Below are positions 9,131-17,704 of a DNA stretch of 64,000 nucleotides, one piece after another. This DNA is from Mesorhizobium sp. M2E.F.Ca.ET.219.01.1.1. GTDB lineage: Bacteria > Pseudomonadota > Alphaproteobacteria > Rhizobiales > Rhizobiaceae. The DNA is taken from the NCBI RefSeq assembly GCF_004016445.2, contig NZ_SADT02000001.1:1717630-1781629 (forward strand), in the 5' to 3' direction. Below the pieces are notes generated by a model. That model was not told where the DNA came from. It ran no database searches and saw only the letters and a program-made list of their open reading frames with translations. Numbering within the stretch: position 1 is the stretch's first letter; each line of letters starts with the position of its first letter. The position numbers and the translations under genes are program-made.

Positions 9131-9145
9131 CCCGCCTCTGGCGGG
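9131..9145 (+). other. Short hairpin between hom and glpX
   Basis: CCCGCC-TCT-GGCGGG makes a 6-bp GC stem with a 3-nt loop in the 187-bp gap. It has no following T-run, so it is not a convincing intrinsic terminator. Nothing else is recognised in this gap. Confidence 0.3.
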
Positions 9146-9218
9146 AGGCGGAGCAATTCCGGCGCTCAATCGTTCTGGGATTGCTCGACGCAAACAGACA
9201 ACGAGGAATGCGTAATCC

Positions 9219-10202
9219 ATGAACATCGCCCAGAACATTGCTGCCGGCCTCGACCGGATCCTCACCATGGAAGTGGTGCGCGTCACCGAGCGGGCCGCCG
9301 TCGCGGCCGCCAGGCTGCGCGGGCGCGGCGATGAGAAGGCCGCCGACCAGGTGGCGGTAGACGCAATGCGCCAGGAGCTCAATCGCCTCGCCATCAAGGG
9401 CACGGTGGTGATCGGCGAGGGGGAGCGCGACGAGGCGCCGATGCTCTATATCGGCGAGGAGGTTGGCACCGGCAAAGGCCCGGCCGTCGACATCGCGCTC
9501 GATCCGCTGGAAGGCACCACGATCTGCGCCAAGAACCTGCCTAACGCGCTTGCGGTCATCGCTATCGCGGAAAAGGGCAGCCTGCTGTTCGCGCCCGACG
9601 TCTATATGGACAAGATCGCCATCGGCCCCGGCTATCCGGAAGGCCTGATCGACATCGACGCTTCGCCGGCTGAAAACCTCGCCAACCTGGCCAAGGCCAA
9701 GGGCGTGGCGGTTTCCGACATCACTGCCTGCATCCTCGACCGGCCGCGTCACGCCAAGCTGATCGACGCCGTGCGCGCCACGGGCGCGGCGATCCGGCTG
9801 ATCGGTGACGGCGATGTCGCCGGCGTCATCCACACCACCGACCCAGACGAGACCGGCATCGATATCTATCTCGGCACCGGCGGCGCGCCGGAAGGCGTGC
9901 TGGCGGCGGCAGCGTTGCGCTGCACCGGCGGGCAGATGCAGGGCCGGCTGATCCTCGACACGCCGGAGAAGGTGGCGCGGGCCGAGAAGATGGGCATTTC
10001 CGATCCGAAGCGCGTCTATCGCGCCCAGGACATGGCGCGCGGCGACGTGCTCTTCGCGGCGACCGGAGTCACCGACGGCAACCTGCTCGATGGGGTGAAG
10101 TTCGGCCGCACCTTCATCACCACTCACACGATCGTGCTGCGCTCGTCCTCGCGCACGGTGCGCGAGATCAAGGCGCGCCACCAGGATCTGGACAAGTTTT
10201 GA
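9219..10202 (+). CDS. glpX: Class II fructose-1,6-bisphosphatase
   Basis: Hydrolyses fructose 1,6-bisphosphate to fructose 6-phosphate in gluconeogenesis. The 327 residues match GlpX in length. The metal and phosphate sites are visible as GEGERDEAPML (66-76) and DPLEGT (95-100); further family blocks are IGDGDVAGVI and GTGGAPEGVLAAAALRC. Rhizobia growing on organic acids rely on gluconeogenesis, which fits. It follows hom by 187 bp and precedes recJ. Confidence 0.96.
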   Translation: MNIAQNIAAGLDRILTMEVVRVTERAAVAAARLRGRGDEKAADQVAVDAMRQELNRLAIKGTVVIGEGERDEAPMLYIGEEVGTGKGPAVDIALDPLEGTTICAKNLPNALAVIAIAEKGSLLFAPDVYMDKIAIGPGYPEGLIDIDASPAENLANLAKAKGVAVSDITACILDRPRHAKLIDAVRATGAAIRLIGDGDVAGVIHTTDPDETGIDIYLGTGGAPEGVLAAAALRCTGGQMQGRLILDTPEKVARAEKMGISDPKRVYRAQDMARGDVLFAATGVTDGNLLDGVKFGRTFITTHTIVLRSSSRTVREIKARHQDLDKF

Positions 10203-10228
10203 TTTCACCTCGCCTGGAGGCTTTTGCG

Positions 10229-10268
10229 GCAATTCGGGCAAGACCCTCCATAGTTTTCCCCGAATTGC
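10229..10268 (+). terminator. Inverted repeat after glpX
   Basis: GCAATTCGGG (10229-10238) and CCCGAATTGC (10259-10268) form a perfect 10-bp stem with a 20-nt loop just after the glpX stop. There is no T-run after it, so it may be a weak or Rho-assisted terminator, or a processing stem before recJ. Confidence 0.4.
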
Positions 10269-10340
10269 TCACTTCCCTGCAATTGCTCCCGCCGTCGCAT
10301 ATTGATATCTGCCCAGGATGATGTGCAGACGGCGCGTCGC

Positions 10341-12125
10341 ATGACGGGCGAGAAACGGTTCTTCCTCGATGTCAGGCAGTCGGCGACCGGTGTTTCCTGG
10401 CAACACCGGCTGACCGAGCGGCAGGACATGGCCGCCTTGGCGATCGCGCAGGGCCATGGCGTGCCCGATATCGTAGCGCGGGTGCTTGCCGGGCGCGGCG
10501 TCAGCGCGGAGCAGGCCGAGCGCTTCCTCGACCCGACCATTCGCGAGCTTCTGCCGAATCCGGCATCGCTGACCGATATGGAGAAAGCGGTGGCGAAGCT
10601 CGCCGATGCGATCGTCGCGCGCGAGAAAGTGGCAATCTTCGGCGACTACGATGTCGACGGCGTCGCCTCGTCGGCGCTCCTGAAACGCTTTCTCACGCAT
10701 TTTTCGGTGCCGTCCGAAATCTATATCCCGGACCGCATCTTCGAGGGCTACGGGCCCAATCCGGAAGCGATGCGCGAGCTGATCTCGCGCGGCGCGAAGC
10801 TGATCGTAACCGTCGATTGCGGCACCAACAGCGCGGCCTCGATCGAAGCGGCCAGAGAAGCCGGCGCCGACGTCGTGGTGCTCGACCACCACCAGGTCGG
10901 CGGGCCGCTGCCGCCGGCGGTGGCCGTGGTCAATCCCAATCGCGAGGACGATTTGTCGGGGCAGGGGCATCTGTGCGCCGCCGGCGTCGTCTTCCTGTGC
11001 CTGGTCCAGACGGCAAAGCTGCTGCGCGAACGGCTGCCGAACGCCGCGCCAGTCAACCTGCTTTCGCTGCTCGACCTCGTGGCGCTGGCAACGGTCTGCG
11101 ACGTGGTGCCGCTCACCGGCGTCAATCGGGCCTTCGTGGTCAAGGGGTTGCAGGTATTGCGTCAGCAGAAGAATGAGGGGCTGGCGGCGCTGGCGCGGGT
11201 CTCGCGCATCGGCGAGCCGATCAACACCTTCCATCTGTCCTTCCTGATCGGGCCGCGCATCAATGCGGGCGGCCGTATCGGGGATGCGGCGCTCGGCAGC
11301 CGGCTTTTGGCCACCGACGATCCCGTCGAGGCGGCAAGCATCGCCGAGACGCTCGACCGGCTGAACCAGGAACGGCAGCAGATGGAGCAGGAGATGCTGG
11401 CGCAGGCGCGCGCCGAGGCTGATGCCGAGCTTGCCGGCGGCAACGGTCCGGCAATCATCGTCACCGCCAGCAACAGCTGGCATCCGGGCATTGTCGGGCT
11501 GATTGCCTCGCGGCTCAAGGACTATGCGCGCCGGCCGGCCTTCGCCATCGCCTTCAATTCGACCGGTATCGGCACGGGTTCCGGCCGTTCGGTGACCGGC
11601 TTCGATCTTGGCCGGCTGGTGCGCGAGGCAGCGGATGCCGGGCTGATCGTCAAGGGCGGCGGCCATGCGATGGCGGCAGGCATCACCGTCGAGCGCGCCA
11701 AGCTCGGCGAACTGCGCGCCTTTTTCGAGGAGCGCGCCGCGGCCGATGTCTTCCGGCTGCAGAACGAGGAAAGCCTGGCGATCGACGGCGCGCTGGCCGC
11801 GGAGGGCGCCACCATCGCGCTGCTCGATGCGCTGGAGAAAGCCGGGCCGTTCGGCGCCGGGCACATCGCGCCGGTATTCGTGCTGCCGCGCCACCGGCTG
11901 ACCGACGCGCGCGCGATCGGAACCAATCACATTCGCGTCGACCTGCAATCGCAAAGCGGCGGCAACATCCAGGCGATCGCCTTCCGTGCCGTCGACACCG
12001 CGCTCGGCGAATTCCTGTTCAAGAACAGGGGCAGAACCGTGCACATCGCCGGTTCGCTGTCGGGCAATTACTGGAACGGCAACCGCACGGTGCAGTTTCG
12101 CATCAGCGATGCGGCGCTTGCTTAA
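10341..12125 (+). CDS. recJ: Single-stranded-DNA-specific exonuclease RecJ
   Basis: A 5'-3' exonuclease of recombination and mismatch repair. The 594 residues show the DHH phosphoesterase motifs GDYDVDG (101-107) and DHH (182-184), the DHHA1 motif GGGHAMAAG and the C-terminal OB-like part ending in the ISDAALA sequence. The ATG at 10341 (MTGEKRFFLDV) is preferred; an in-frame TTG at 10302 would add 13 residues. No strong ribosome binding site marks either. It is followed directly by a palindromic repeat. Confidence 0.95.
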   Translation: MTGEKRFFLDVRQSATGVSWQHRLTERQDMAALAIAQGHGVPDIVARVLAGRGVSAEQAERFLDPTIRELLPNPASLTDMEKAVAKLADAIVAREKVAIFGDYDVDGVASSALLKRFLTHFSVPSEIYIPDRIFEGYGPNPEAMRELISRGAKLIVTVDCGTNSAASIEAAREAGADVVVLDHHQVGGPLPPAVAVVNPNREDDLSGQGHLCAAGVVFLCLVQTAKLLRERLPNAAPVNLLSLLDLVALATVCDVVPLTGVNRAFVVKGLQVLRQQKNEGLAALARVSRIGEPINTFHLSFLIGPRINAGGRIGDAALGSRLLATDDPVEAASIAETLDRLNQERQQMEQEMLAQARAEADAELAGGNGPAIIVTASNSWHPGIVGLIASRLKDYARRPAFAIAFNSTGIGTGSGRSVTGFDLGRLVREAADAGLIVKGGGHAMAAGITVERAKLGELRAFFEERAAADVFRLQNEESLAIDGALAAEGATIALLDALEKAGPFGAGHIAPVFVLPRHRLTDARAIGTNHIRVDLQSQSGGNIQAIAFRAVDTALGEFLFKNRGRTVHIAGSLSGNYWNGNRTVQFRISDAALA

Positions 12126-12265
12126 GGTGTTGATATTCAGGTGAGGCCGGCCTGCAAATGGCGGCTTCCTGCGCTTCCGGTGCTCACGTACGAAAAGTAC
12201 GCTCCGCTCCGGTTCTCGGAAACCACCATTTTCGACTCGGCCTAACCTGAATCTCGACACACCTT
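12123..12265. repeat. Palindromic intergenic repeat, copy 1
   Basis: The ends form an inverted repeat (TAAGGTGT...ATTCAGGT against ACCTGAAT...ACACCTTA) and the centre holds CTCACGTAC...GTACGCTCC. It lies directly behind recJ and fills the gap to the patatin gene. Its sequence is nearly the same as copy 2 at 39917-40065, behind tadC. Read as RNA it would fold into a long hairpin and could end transcription or protect 3' ends. Confidence 0.85.
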
Positions 12266-12287
12266 AGAGCGGTGCCGCACCGGGAAT

Positions 12288-13256
12288 TCACACCAGAACG
12301 GACTGCAGCCGAGTCAGTTCGCTGATCTGGGACATCGTCGCCTGGTAGCCGAGGCTGATCGCCTCGTCGGCGCGATGGAATTCCGTCAGGCCGATATGGC
12401 TGAGTTTCGGCTGCAGCGACATGTCGGGCGGATCGCCGGCCAGCCTGGCGCGCGAAATCCGGTCCTGGATGATGTTGAAGGCCTCGACCATGACGCCGGT
12501 GATGCCAAGGCGGCTCTGGTGCGACTGGGGATTGAACTGGCCGGGTCGCGGAGCGTCTTTCTCGACGACCAGCTCGCCGGCGTTGTGCTTGATGACGGCG
12601 GCGCGTCCGAACAGATCGTAATGCAGGTTGACCGCCACGACGAGCGGCTGCTCGTAGGCGCGGCAGACCGAGACCGGCACCGGATTGACCAGCGCGCCGT
12701 CGACCAGCATGCGGCCGTTGCAGGCCACCGGCTCGAAGACGCCGGGCAGCGCGTAGGAAGCGCGCATGGCGGTGACGAGCGAGCCGCTCGACAGCCAGAT
12801 CTCGTGGCCGGTGCGTATTTCGGAAGCAACGGCGACAAAGGGTTTCGACAGGTCGTCGAAGCGGGCGCCGTCGAGATGCTCGCGCAGGCGCTGGTCGAGC
12901 TTCATGCCGCCGAACAGGCCACTGCCGCGCAGATTGAGATCGAGCAGGCCGAAGATGCGCCGCTTGGTCAGGCTCCTGGCGAACTCTTCCAGCTCGTCGA
13001 GCTTGCCGGCCAGGTAGCAGCCACCGACCAGGGCACCGACCGAGGTGCCGGCGATCATCGACACTTCGATGCCGGCTTCGTCGAGCGCGCGGAGCACGCC
13101 GATATGAGCCCAGCCGCGCGCGCAGCCGCCGCCGAGCGCCAACGAGATGCCGGTCTTCCTGCCGGGGTTAGGATCGGGCAAGCCGCCGGACGATGCGGGA
13201 CCGTTGGCCTCCCGAACGTCAGGTTTGCTGCGCAATGACGCCCATTCGAGCATCAC
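12288..13256 (-). CDS. Patatin-like phospholipase family protein (RssA-type)
   Basis: A 322-residue serine hydrolase of the patatin family with a Ser-Asp dyad. The oxyanion loop is GGGCARGWAHIG (42-53), the nucleophile elbow GTSVG has Ser72, and the catalytic Asp186 lies in VDGALVNP. No signal peptide or membrane segment, so it is probably a cytoplasmic or peripherally bound lipid acyl hydrolase, like RssA/YchK. It lies downstream of hisI on the same strand, separated by an 80-bp AT-rich spacer that could carry its own promoter. Either of two adjacent ATG codons may start it. Confidence 0.88.
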   Translation of the reverse strand: MMLEWASLRSKPDVREANGPASSGGLPDPNPGRKTGISLALGGGCARGWAHIGVLRALDEAGIEVSMIAGTSVGALVGGCYLAGKLDELEEFARSLTKRRIFGLLDLNLRGSGLFGGMKLDQRLREHLDGARFDDLSKPFVAVASEIRTGHEIWLSSGSLVTAMRASYALPGVFEPVACNGRMLVDGALVNPVPVSVCRAYEQPLVVAVNLHYDLFGRAAVIKHNAGELVVEKDAPRPGQFNPQSHQSRLGITGVMVEAFNIIQDRISRARLAGDPPDMSLQPKLSHIGLTEFHRADEAISLGYQATMSQISELTRLQSVLV

Positions 13257-13337
13257 GATCTCCCTTGTCCCATATCCCTTCTATCAAAAGGATATTTGAG
13301 AATAGTGAATCTGCGTGGTTTGTGAATATTGAATGGT

Positions 13338-13796
13338 TCACACCGGCTTCCGATACGTCTGGTCCGTATCGAACAGCGGTTTGCTGCCATCGTCGGCAAG
13401 CGTCGCCTTGCCGTCGTTGAACCCCACCGTCCGATAAAAGCAGGAACGCCGACCGGTGTGACAAGTTGCGTCGTGGCCCAACACTTTGACGCGCAACCAT
13501 ATCGCGTCCTGGTCACAATCCGTGCGCATCTCGACGATGTGCTGGAAATTGCCGGAGGTCTCGCCCTTCTTCCACAGCGCGCTGCGCGAGCGCGACCAGT
13601 AATGTGCGATGCCGGTTTCGAGCGTCAGCGCCAGCGCTTCGGCATTCATATGCGCGACCATCAACAGCATGCCGTCAGCGGCGTCCGTCACGACGACGGT
13701 GACGAGGCCTGCGGCATCGAAGCGCGGAGAAAGAACAGAACCTTCCTCCAGCGCCTTCTTGTCTGACGGAGCTTTCGGGAACTGCAGTGCCGACAT
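13338..13796 (-). CDS. hisI: Phosphoribosyl-AMP cyclohydrolase
   Basis: Third step of histidine biosynthesis: opens the adenine ring of phosphoribosyl-AMP. The 152 residues carry the metal-binding DCDQD (93-97) and the Zn cysteines Cys112 and Cys119 in CHTGRRSCF, with the AHMNAEAL and [16 protein letters not shown] signatures. It is a stand-alone cyclohydrolase without a fused HisE pyrophosphohydrolase. It lies 38 bp downstream of folE and the two probably share a transcript. Confidence 0.97.
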   Translation of the reverse strand: MSALQFPKAPSDKKALEEGSVLSPRFDAAGLVTVVVTDAADGMLLMVAHMNAEALALTLETGIAHYWSRSRSALWKKGETSGNFQHIVEMRTDCDQDAIWLRVKVLGHDATCHTGRRSCFYRTVGFNDGKATLADDGSKPLFDTDQTYRKPV

Positions 13797-13834
13797 CGCC
13801 GGTCCTTATATGTTTGGCCGGCGACGGCCGGTCA

Positions 13835-14467
13835 TCAGCCGCCGGCGCGCACCATGGTGACGAAGCGGACCTGCTCCTCGGGCGTGTCCTTGAAGACGCC
13901 TGTGAAAGTGGAGGTCAGCGTGGTCGAATCCTGCTTGCGGATGCCGCGCATGGCCATACACATATGCTCGGCCTCGAGCATGACGGCGACGCCGCGCGGG
14001 TTGAGCACGTCCTGGATGACGCCGGCGATCTGCGCGGTCATTGCCTCCTGCGTCTGCAGGCGATGCGCGAAGATGTCGACGACGCGTGCGATCTTGGACA
14101 AGCCGACGACCTTGCCGTCCGGCAGATAGCCGACATGCGCCTTGCCGATGATCGGCACCATGTGGTGCTCGCAATGCGAATGGAATTTTATGTTCCTGAC
14201 GATGACGAGATCGTCATAGCCGGCAACTTCCTCGAAGGTGCGACCGAGCTCGTCGGCCGCGCACATATCATAGCCGTTGAACATTTCGCGGAAGGCCTTG
14301 GTGACACGCTTGGGCGTGTCGATCAGGCCTTCGCGATCCGGATTGTCGCCCGTCCAGCGCAGCAGCGTGCGCACGGCGGCCTCGACCTCGGCCTCGCTCG
14401 GCCGGTCGGTGACCGGCTTTTCCATGTATTCGGACGGGGGCATGATTTTCTTGATGACGGCATCCAT
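13835..14467 (-). CDS. folE: GTP cyclohydrolase I
   Basis: Converts GTP to 7,8-dihydroneopterin triphosphate, the first step to folate. The 210 residues show the zinc site Cys99/His102 in [10 protein letters not shown] and Cys170 in [11 protein letters not shown], plus [20 protein letters not shown]. The ATG at 14467 ([15 protein letters not shown]) is chosen because the longer upstream reading frame lacks family similarity. Upstream is a 236-bp divergent region shared with the scaffold gene at 14704. Confidence 0.97.
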   Translation of the reverse strand: MDAVIKKIMPPSEYMEKPVTDRPSEAEVEAAVRTLLRWTGDNPDREGLIDTPKRVTKAFREMFNGYDMCAADELGRTFEEVAGYDDLVIVRNIKFHSHCEHHMVPIIGKAHVGYLPDGKVVGLSKIARVVDIFAHRLQTQEAMTAQIAGVIQDVLNPRGVAVMLEAEHMCMAMRGIRKQDSTTLTSTFTGVFKDTPEEQVRFVTMVRAGG

Positions 14468-14703
14468 AAAGGCGTCTCCCGTAGTCCCACTCAATGGTGG
14501 GACGAGTTGAACGGACCACGACCTTTTGGGTGAAAATCGCCCATTTCCATCCCGCAAGCGGCGTGAACATGTGGGCAGGGACAATGGCCTGTCATCGCCT
14601 TGTCGATGCCCGACTGCCACCATTATATATGGTTCTGACGGAGCGAAAGGAAGACGCGAGAGCGGCAAAGCCTGTTCGCTGGGCGGCGACGGATTGGAAA
14701 AAT

Positions 14704-15150
14704 ATGATCGACGACGTCTACAATGCGAAAATTCTCGGCTTCGCCGGAAATATAGGGCGGATCGGCCGGCTCGACGATGCCGACGCGACGGCCAGGGCAC
14801 ATTCCAAATTGTGCGGCTCGACCGTCACCGTCGACCTCAAGATGGATGGCGATGTGGTCACCGATTTCGCCCACGACGTGAAGGCCTGCGCGCTCGGCCA
14901 GGCCTCGTCGTCGATCATGGCCCAGCATGTGGTCGGCGCCAGGGCCGACGAATTGCGTGCCGTGCGCGAGACCATGCTGAAGATGCTCAAGGAAAACGGC
15001 GCGCCGCCGGAAGGCCGCTTCGCCGACCTCAAATATCTGGAACCGGTGCGCGACTACAAGGCGCGCCACGCGTCCACCATGCTGACCTTCGACGCGGTGG
15101 TCGACGCGATCGGCCAGATCGAGAAGAAACGCGCCGGACATGCGGCTTGA
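14704..15150 (+). CDS. IscU/NifU-like iron-sulfur cluster scaffold protein
   Basis: A 148-residue relative of the Fe-S scaffold IscU/SufU. Two of the usual cluster-binding cysteines are present: Cys37 (KLCGS) and Cys62 ([11 protein letters not shown]). At the place of the third, canonical RxxCAxL cysteine, this protein reads [10 protein letters not shown], so a histidine stands in its place. It may bind a cluster with different ligands or serve another role. In rhizobia this gene often neighbours folE and yidD, as here, though a LysR gene now separates it from yidD. It ends 10 bp before the convergent lysR stop. Confidence 0.85.
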   Translation: MIDDVYNAKILGFAGNIGRIGRLDDADATARAHSKLCGSTVTVDLKMDGDVVTDFAHDVKACALGQASSSIMAQHVVGARADELRAVRETMLKMLKENGAPPEGRFADLKYLEPVRDYKARHASTMLTFDAVVDAIGQIEKKRAGHAA

Positions 15151-15159
15151 GGACAGGGC

Positions 15160-16071
15160 TTAGGCCGCTCCCCTGGTTACAGCGAATTCACTTCTCACCC
15201 AGTCAGCAAAAGCCTTGGCCGACTCCGGCAGGTTCTTCAAACTCCTGGCCACCAGCCAGTAGGCGCCGGAAGCGACATCGATAGCGAACGGCTTGATCAA
15301 AGTGCCTGACGCGAGCTCTTCGCCGACCTGCAGGAGATCGCCGAGCGCCACCCCATGGCCGAGCAGCGCGGCCTGTTTGGAAAGCGAGACGTCGGTCAGC
15401 ATCGGGCCGCGCGCGGGGACCGCCTCGACAGGCACGCCGGCCGCCTGGAACCAGCGCGCCCAGCCTTGCCGATTTTCCTCATGCAGCAGCGTGTAATGGC
15501 GAAGGTCAATCGGCTTTTCCAGGGGAGGACCCGAGGCCAGCAACGCCGGCGACAGGACCGGTGAATCGACGGTCGAGGCCAAGTGCTCGGCCTCGCTGCG
15601 CGGCCATGAGGTGGCATGAGCGCTGAAACGCAAGGCGAGCTCAGGCTGGTCGCTGCGGAACTCGATCGGCCGTGGATCGACTTCAAGGGAAACGTCGATA
15701 TCGGGTCGAAGTTGGCGAAAGCGATTGAGCCGTGGCACCAGCCACACCGCGGCAAGCGACGGTTCAACGCTGACGCGCACGACGGCTTGCGCCGGCGAGG
15801 CCGCGAGTTCCGAAAGCACGCGATCGATATCGTCGAAGCTTCTGATCAGTCGGCCGAGCAGCCGATGTCCCGCATCCGTCAGTTCGACACGGCGATGGAG
15901 GCGCAGAAACAGCGGTCTGCCCAGAAAGGTCTCGAGCTCGCGTATCTGCCGGCTGATGGCGGCCTGCGAGACATAAAGCTCCTCTGCCGCCCGGCTGAAG
16001 CTCAAATGCCGGCCGGCCGTCTCGAAGCTTCTCAACGCCGTCAGCGGCAGGCGGCCCCGCTTCATTCGCAT
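15160..16071 (-). CDS. LysR family transcriptional regulator (GcvA-like)
   Basis: A 303-residue LysR-type regulator. An N-terminal winged helix-turn-helix (about residues 9-67, with FSRAAEELYVSQAAISRQI) is followed by a linker helix and a substrate-binding domain. The LPLTALRSFETAGRHLSFSRAA opening is typical of the GcvA-like group. It is divergent from short ORFs at 16155 and 16240. The spacer holds CCTCAA...TTGAGG around a TTATCC/AAATTATA stretch that could be its binding site. It lies between the scaffold gene and yidD, which are usually close together, suggesting later insertion. Confidence 0.9.
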   Translation of the reverse strand: MRMKRGRLPLTALRSFETAGRHLSFSRAAEELYVSQAAISRQIRELETFLGRPLFLRLHRRVELTDAGHRLLGRLIRSFDDIDRVLSELAASPAQAVVRVSVEPSLAAVWLVPRLNRFRQLRPDIDVSLEVDPRPIEFRSDQPELALRFSAHATSWPRSEAEHLASTVDSPVLSPALLASGPPLEKPIDLRHYTLLHEENRQGWARWFQAAGVPVEAVPARGPMLTDVSLSKQAALLGHGVALGDLLQVGEELASGTLIKPFAIDVASGAYWLVARSLKNLPESAKAFADWVRSEFAVTRGAA

Positions 16072-16154
16072 AACCTCAAGTTATCCGAGACGGAAATTAT
16101 ACTCGTTTGAGGAGGAAGGCCAGCGGCAGTCTAATCCGTCTCAAAGGAGACCCC

Positions 16155-16313
16155 ATGAACGAGTTCCTGGCCATTTTAAGCGACGTGATACGGATCGCGA
16201 CCTTCCAATGGCATGGCGGAGCCGCGCGCGGAGGCCACCATGACTGTCGCGGTCTTCCCCCTCACCATCGCCCATGGAGCGGCAGCCATCCCATCCGGCG
16301 CTCCAGGCCTTGA
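16155..16313 (+). CDS. Possible small protein divergent from lysR
   Basis: A 52-codon ORF beginning MNEFLAILSDVIRIATFQWHGG with a strong AAAGGAGA ribosome binding site 5 bp before the ATG. The first 20 residues look like an amphipathic helix. The rest (His/Pro/Arg-rich) does not look like a real protein, because the region also encodes another start at 16240. It could be a real short peptide or a decayed gene. Not recognised. Confidence 0.3.
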   Translation: MNEFLAILSDVIRIATFQWHGGAARGGHHDCRGLPPHHRPWSGSHPIRRSRP

Positions 16314-16374
16314 GGGCATTGCGTTTCAGCGTCGAAGCCCACATCTATCGCGCAGTGAAACAGGCTGCGGAGCG
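16240..16374 (+). pseudogene. Possible decayed DUF1127-like small gene
   Basis: ATG at 16240 has a textbook GGAGG site (16230-16234), and reads MTVAVFPLTIAHGAAAIPS. A +1 shift near 16290-16315 leads into ALRALRFSVEAHIYRAVKQAAERWATITDI (the frame of 16274), a basic amphipathic helix like those of the ~50-residue DUF1127 proteins that rhizobial LysR genes often face. The DUF1127 C-terminal motif is missing. Without the shift, the first frame runs straight into yidD. The assignment is tentative. Confidence 0.35.
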
Positions 16375-16743
16375 ATGGGCGACCATCACGGACATACGCA
16401 CCCGCGGATCCAGCGGGGACGCAATTGGCCGGGGCCATGGCGCAAGACGCCCGGGCGCATCCTTGGCACTTCGCTCGTGCGCCTCTATCAGCTGACGCTC
16501 TCGGGCTTCGTCGGCAACAGCTGCCGGCACCTGCCGACCTGCTCCGAATACGCGCATGAGGCGATCGCCCGCCACGGCCTGTGGGCCGGCGGCTGGATGG
16601 GCCTGTTCCGAATCTTACGCTGCGGGCCGTTTGGAACGCATGGCATCGACCGCGTGCCGGAGACGCTTGCGGCGCGATATCTCTGGTTCGCGCCCTGGCG
16701 CTACTGGCAAATCGGCAAGAAGCGCGGCGACCCCGAAATCTGA
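16375..16743 (+). CDS. yidD: Membrane protein insertion efficiency factor YidD
   Basis: A 122-residue small protein of the YidD family, thought to help YidC insert membrane proteins. The conserved block LYQLTLSGFVGNSCRHLPTCSEYAHEAIARHG contains the two family cysteines (Cys in NSCRH and PTCSEY). An amphipathic N-terminal helix region is typical. The start is uncertain: ATG 16375 is family-like but has GGAG only 2 bp upstream; the frame is open back to 16213 and an ATG with a much better site lies at 16240, which would give a 167-residue protein with a novel N-terminus. Followed by the beta-lactamase gene after 142 bp. Confidence 0.9.
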   Translation: MGDHHGHTHPRIQRGRNWPGPWRKTPGRILGTSLVRLYQLTLSGFVGNSCRHLPTCSEYAHEAIARHGLWAGGWMGLFRILRCGPFGTHGIDRVPETLAARYLWFAPWRYWQIGKKRGDPEI

Positions 16744-16885
16744 TTGCTTGCCGTTACGCGGCCCGCACTTTAACGGTCCGGTAGGGTTAACGCGAAGCTG
16801 CACAAACATTGCCAATTTGAGACAAAATCGAGACAAGTCGCCTCGCTAAGCCGCTCCTGCAATCTCATACCGGAGTGACTTCGCC

Positions 16886-17698
16886 ATGCGCCAGATGGAC
16901 CGCTATCCCTTCATTTTTGCCATCGTCCTGTTCCTTCTGGCCTGGATGCTCGGCTTGCCGGTGCGGGCGCAATCGGCGCCGCTCAACGACATCCGCTGCA
17001 CGCTGATCGAGGACGCGCGAAGCGGCGCCACGCTTTACCAGGACGGCGTCTGCGACCAGCGCGTCAGTCCGGCCTCGACGTTCAAGGTGCCGCTCGCGCT
17101 GATCGGCTACGATGCCGGAATCTTAAGCGATGCGCACAGGCCGAGCTGGGACTACAAGCCGGAATTCAAGGCGGCAAAGCGCGACCAGAAGACCGTCGAT
17201 CCGACGATCTGGGAACGCGATTCCATCGTCTGGTACTCGCGCGAGATCACACGGCGGCTCGGCGGCGCGCAATTCGCCGGCTACGTTTCGAAATTCAGCT
17301 ATGGCAACAAGGACGTCTCTGGCGATGCCGGCAAGGACAATGGGCTGACGCAATCCTGGATCAATTCCTCGCTCGAAATATCGCCGGTCGAGCAGGCGGC
17401 GTTCCTGCGCCAGCTGCTCGCCGGCAAGATACCGGTGTCGGCGAAGGCGCATGAGATGACCAGGGCGATCCTGCCGACCTTCGCGGCAGGGGACTGGACC
17501 GTGCAAGGCAAGACCGGCAGCACCAGGCTCGGCCAGGACGGCAAACGGTCTCTCGGCTGGTTCGTCGGCTGGGCCGAGAAAAATGACCGTCGCATTGTCT
17601 TTGCAAGGCTGGTCGTCGATGCCAAGCGTACCGACATGCCGAAGGGTCTCGCGACGCGAGCAAGCTTTCTCAAAGACCTGCCGCAACTGCTGAAGTAG
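16886..17698 (+). CDS. Class D (OXA-type) beta-lactamase
   Basis: A 270-residue exported serine beta-lactamase. It has a signal peptide (hydrophobic 8-24, cleavage near VRAQS). Class D motifs are all present: STFK (64-67) with nucleophile Ser64, SIV (113-115), YGN (139-141) and KTG (209-211). The tryptophan in QSWINSSLEIS matches the omega-loop Trp that stabilises the carboxylated lysine. This is a full-length enzyme in a core-genome setting, so it is probably an intrinsic chromosomal gene; its spectrum cannot be read from sequence. Its 3' end converges with the methyltransferase gene at 17705. Confidence 0.93.
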   Translation: MRQMDRYPFIFAIVLFLLAWMLGLPVRAQSAPLNDIRCTLIEDARSGATLYQDGVCDQRVSPASTFKVPLALIGYDAGILSDAHRPSWDYKPEFKAAKRDQKTVDPTIWERDSIVWYSREITRRLGGAQFAGYVSKFSYGNKDVSGDAGKDNGLTQSWINSSLEISPVEQAAFLRQLLAGKIPVSAKAHEMTRAILPTFAAGDWTVQGKTGSTRLGQDGKRSLGWFVGWAEKNDRRIVFARLVVDAKRTDMPKGLATRASFLKDLPQLLK

Positions 17699-17704
17699 TT
17701 TTTC

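Noticed and set aside
9131..9145. Intrinsic terminator after hom
   Set aside because: The 6-bp hairpin has no T-tract, so it is recorded only as a hairpin.
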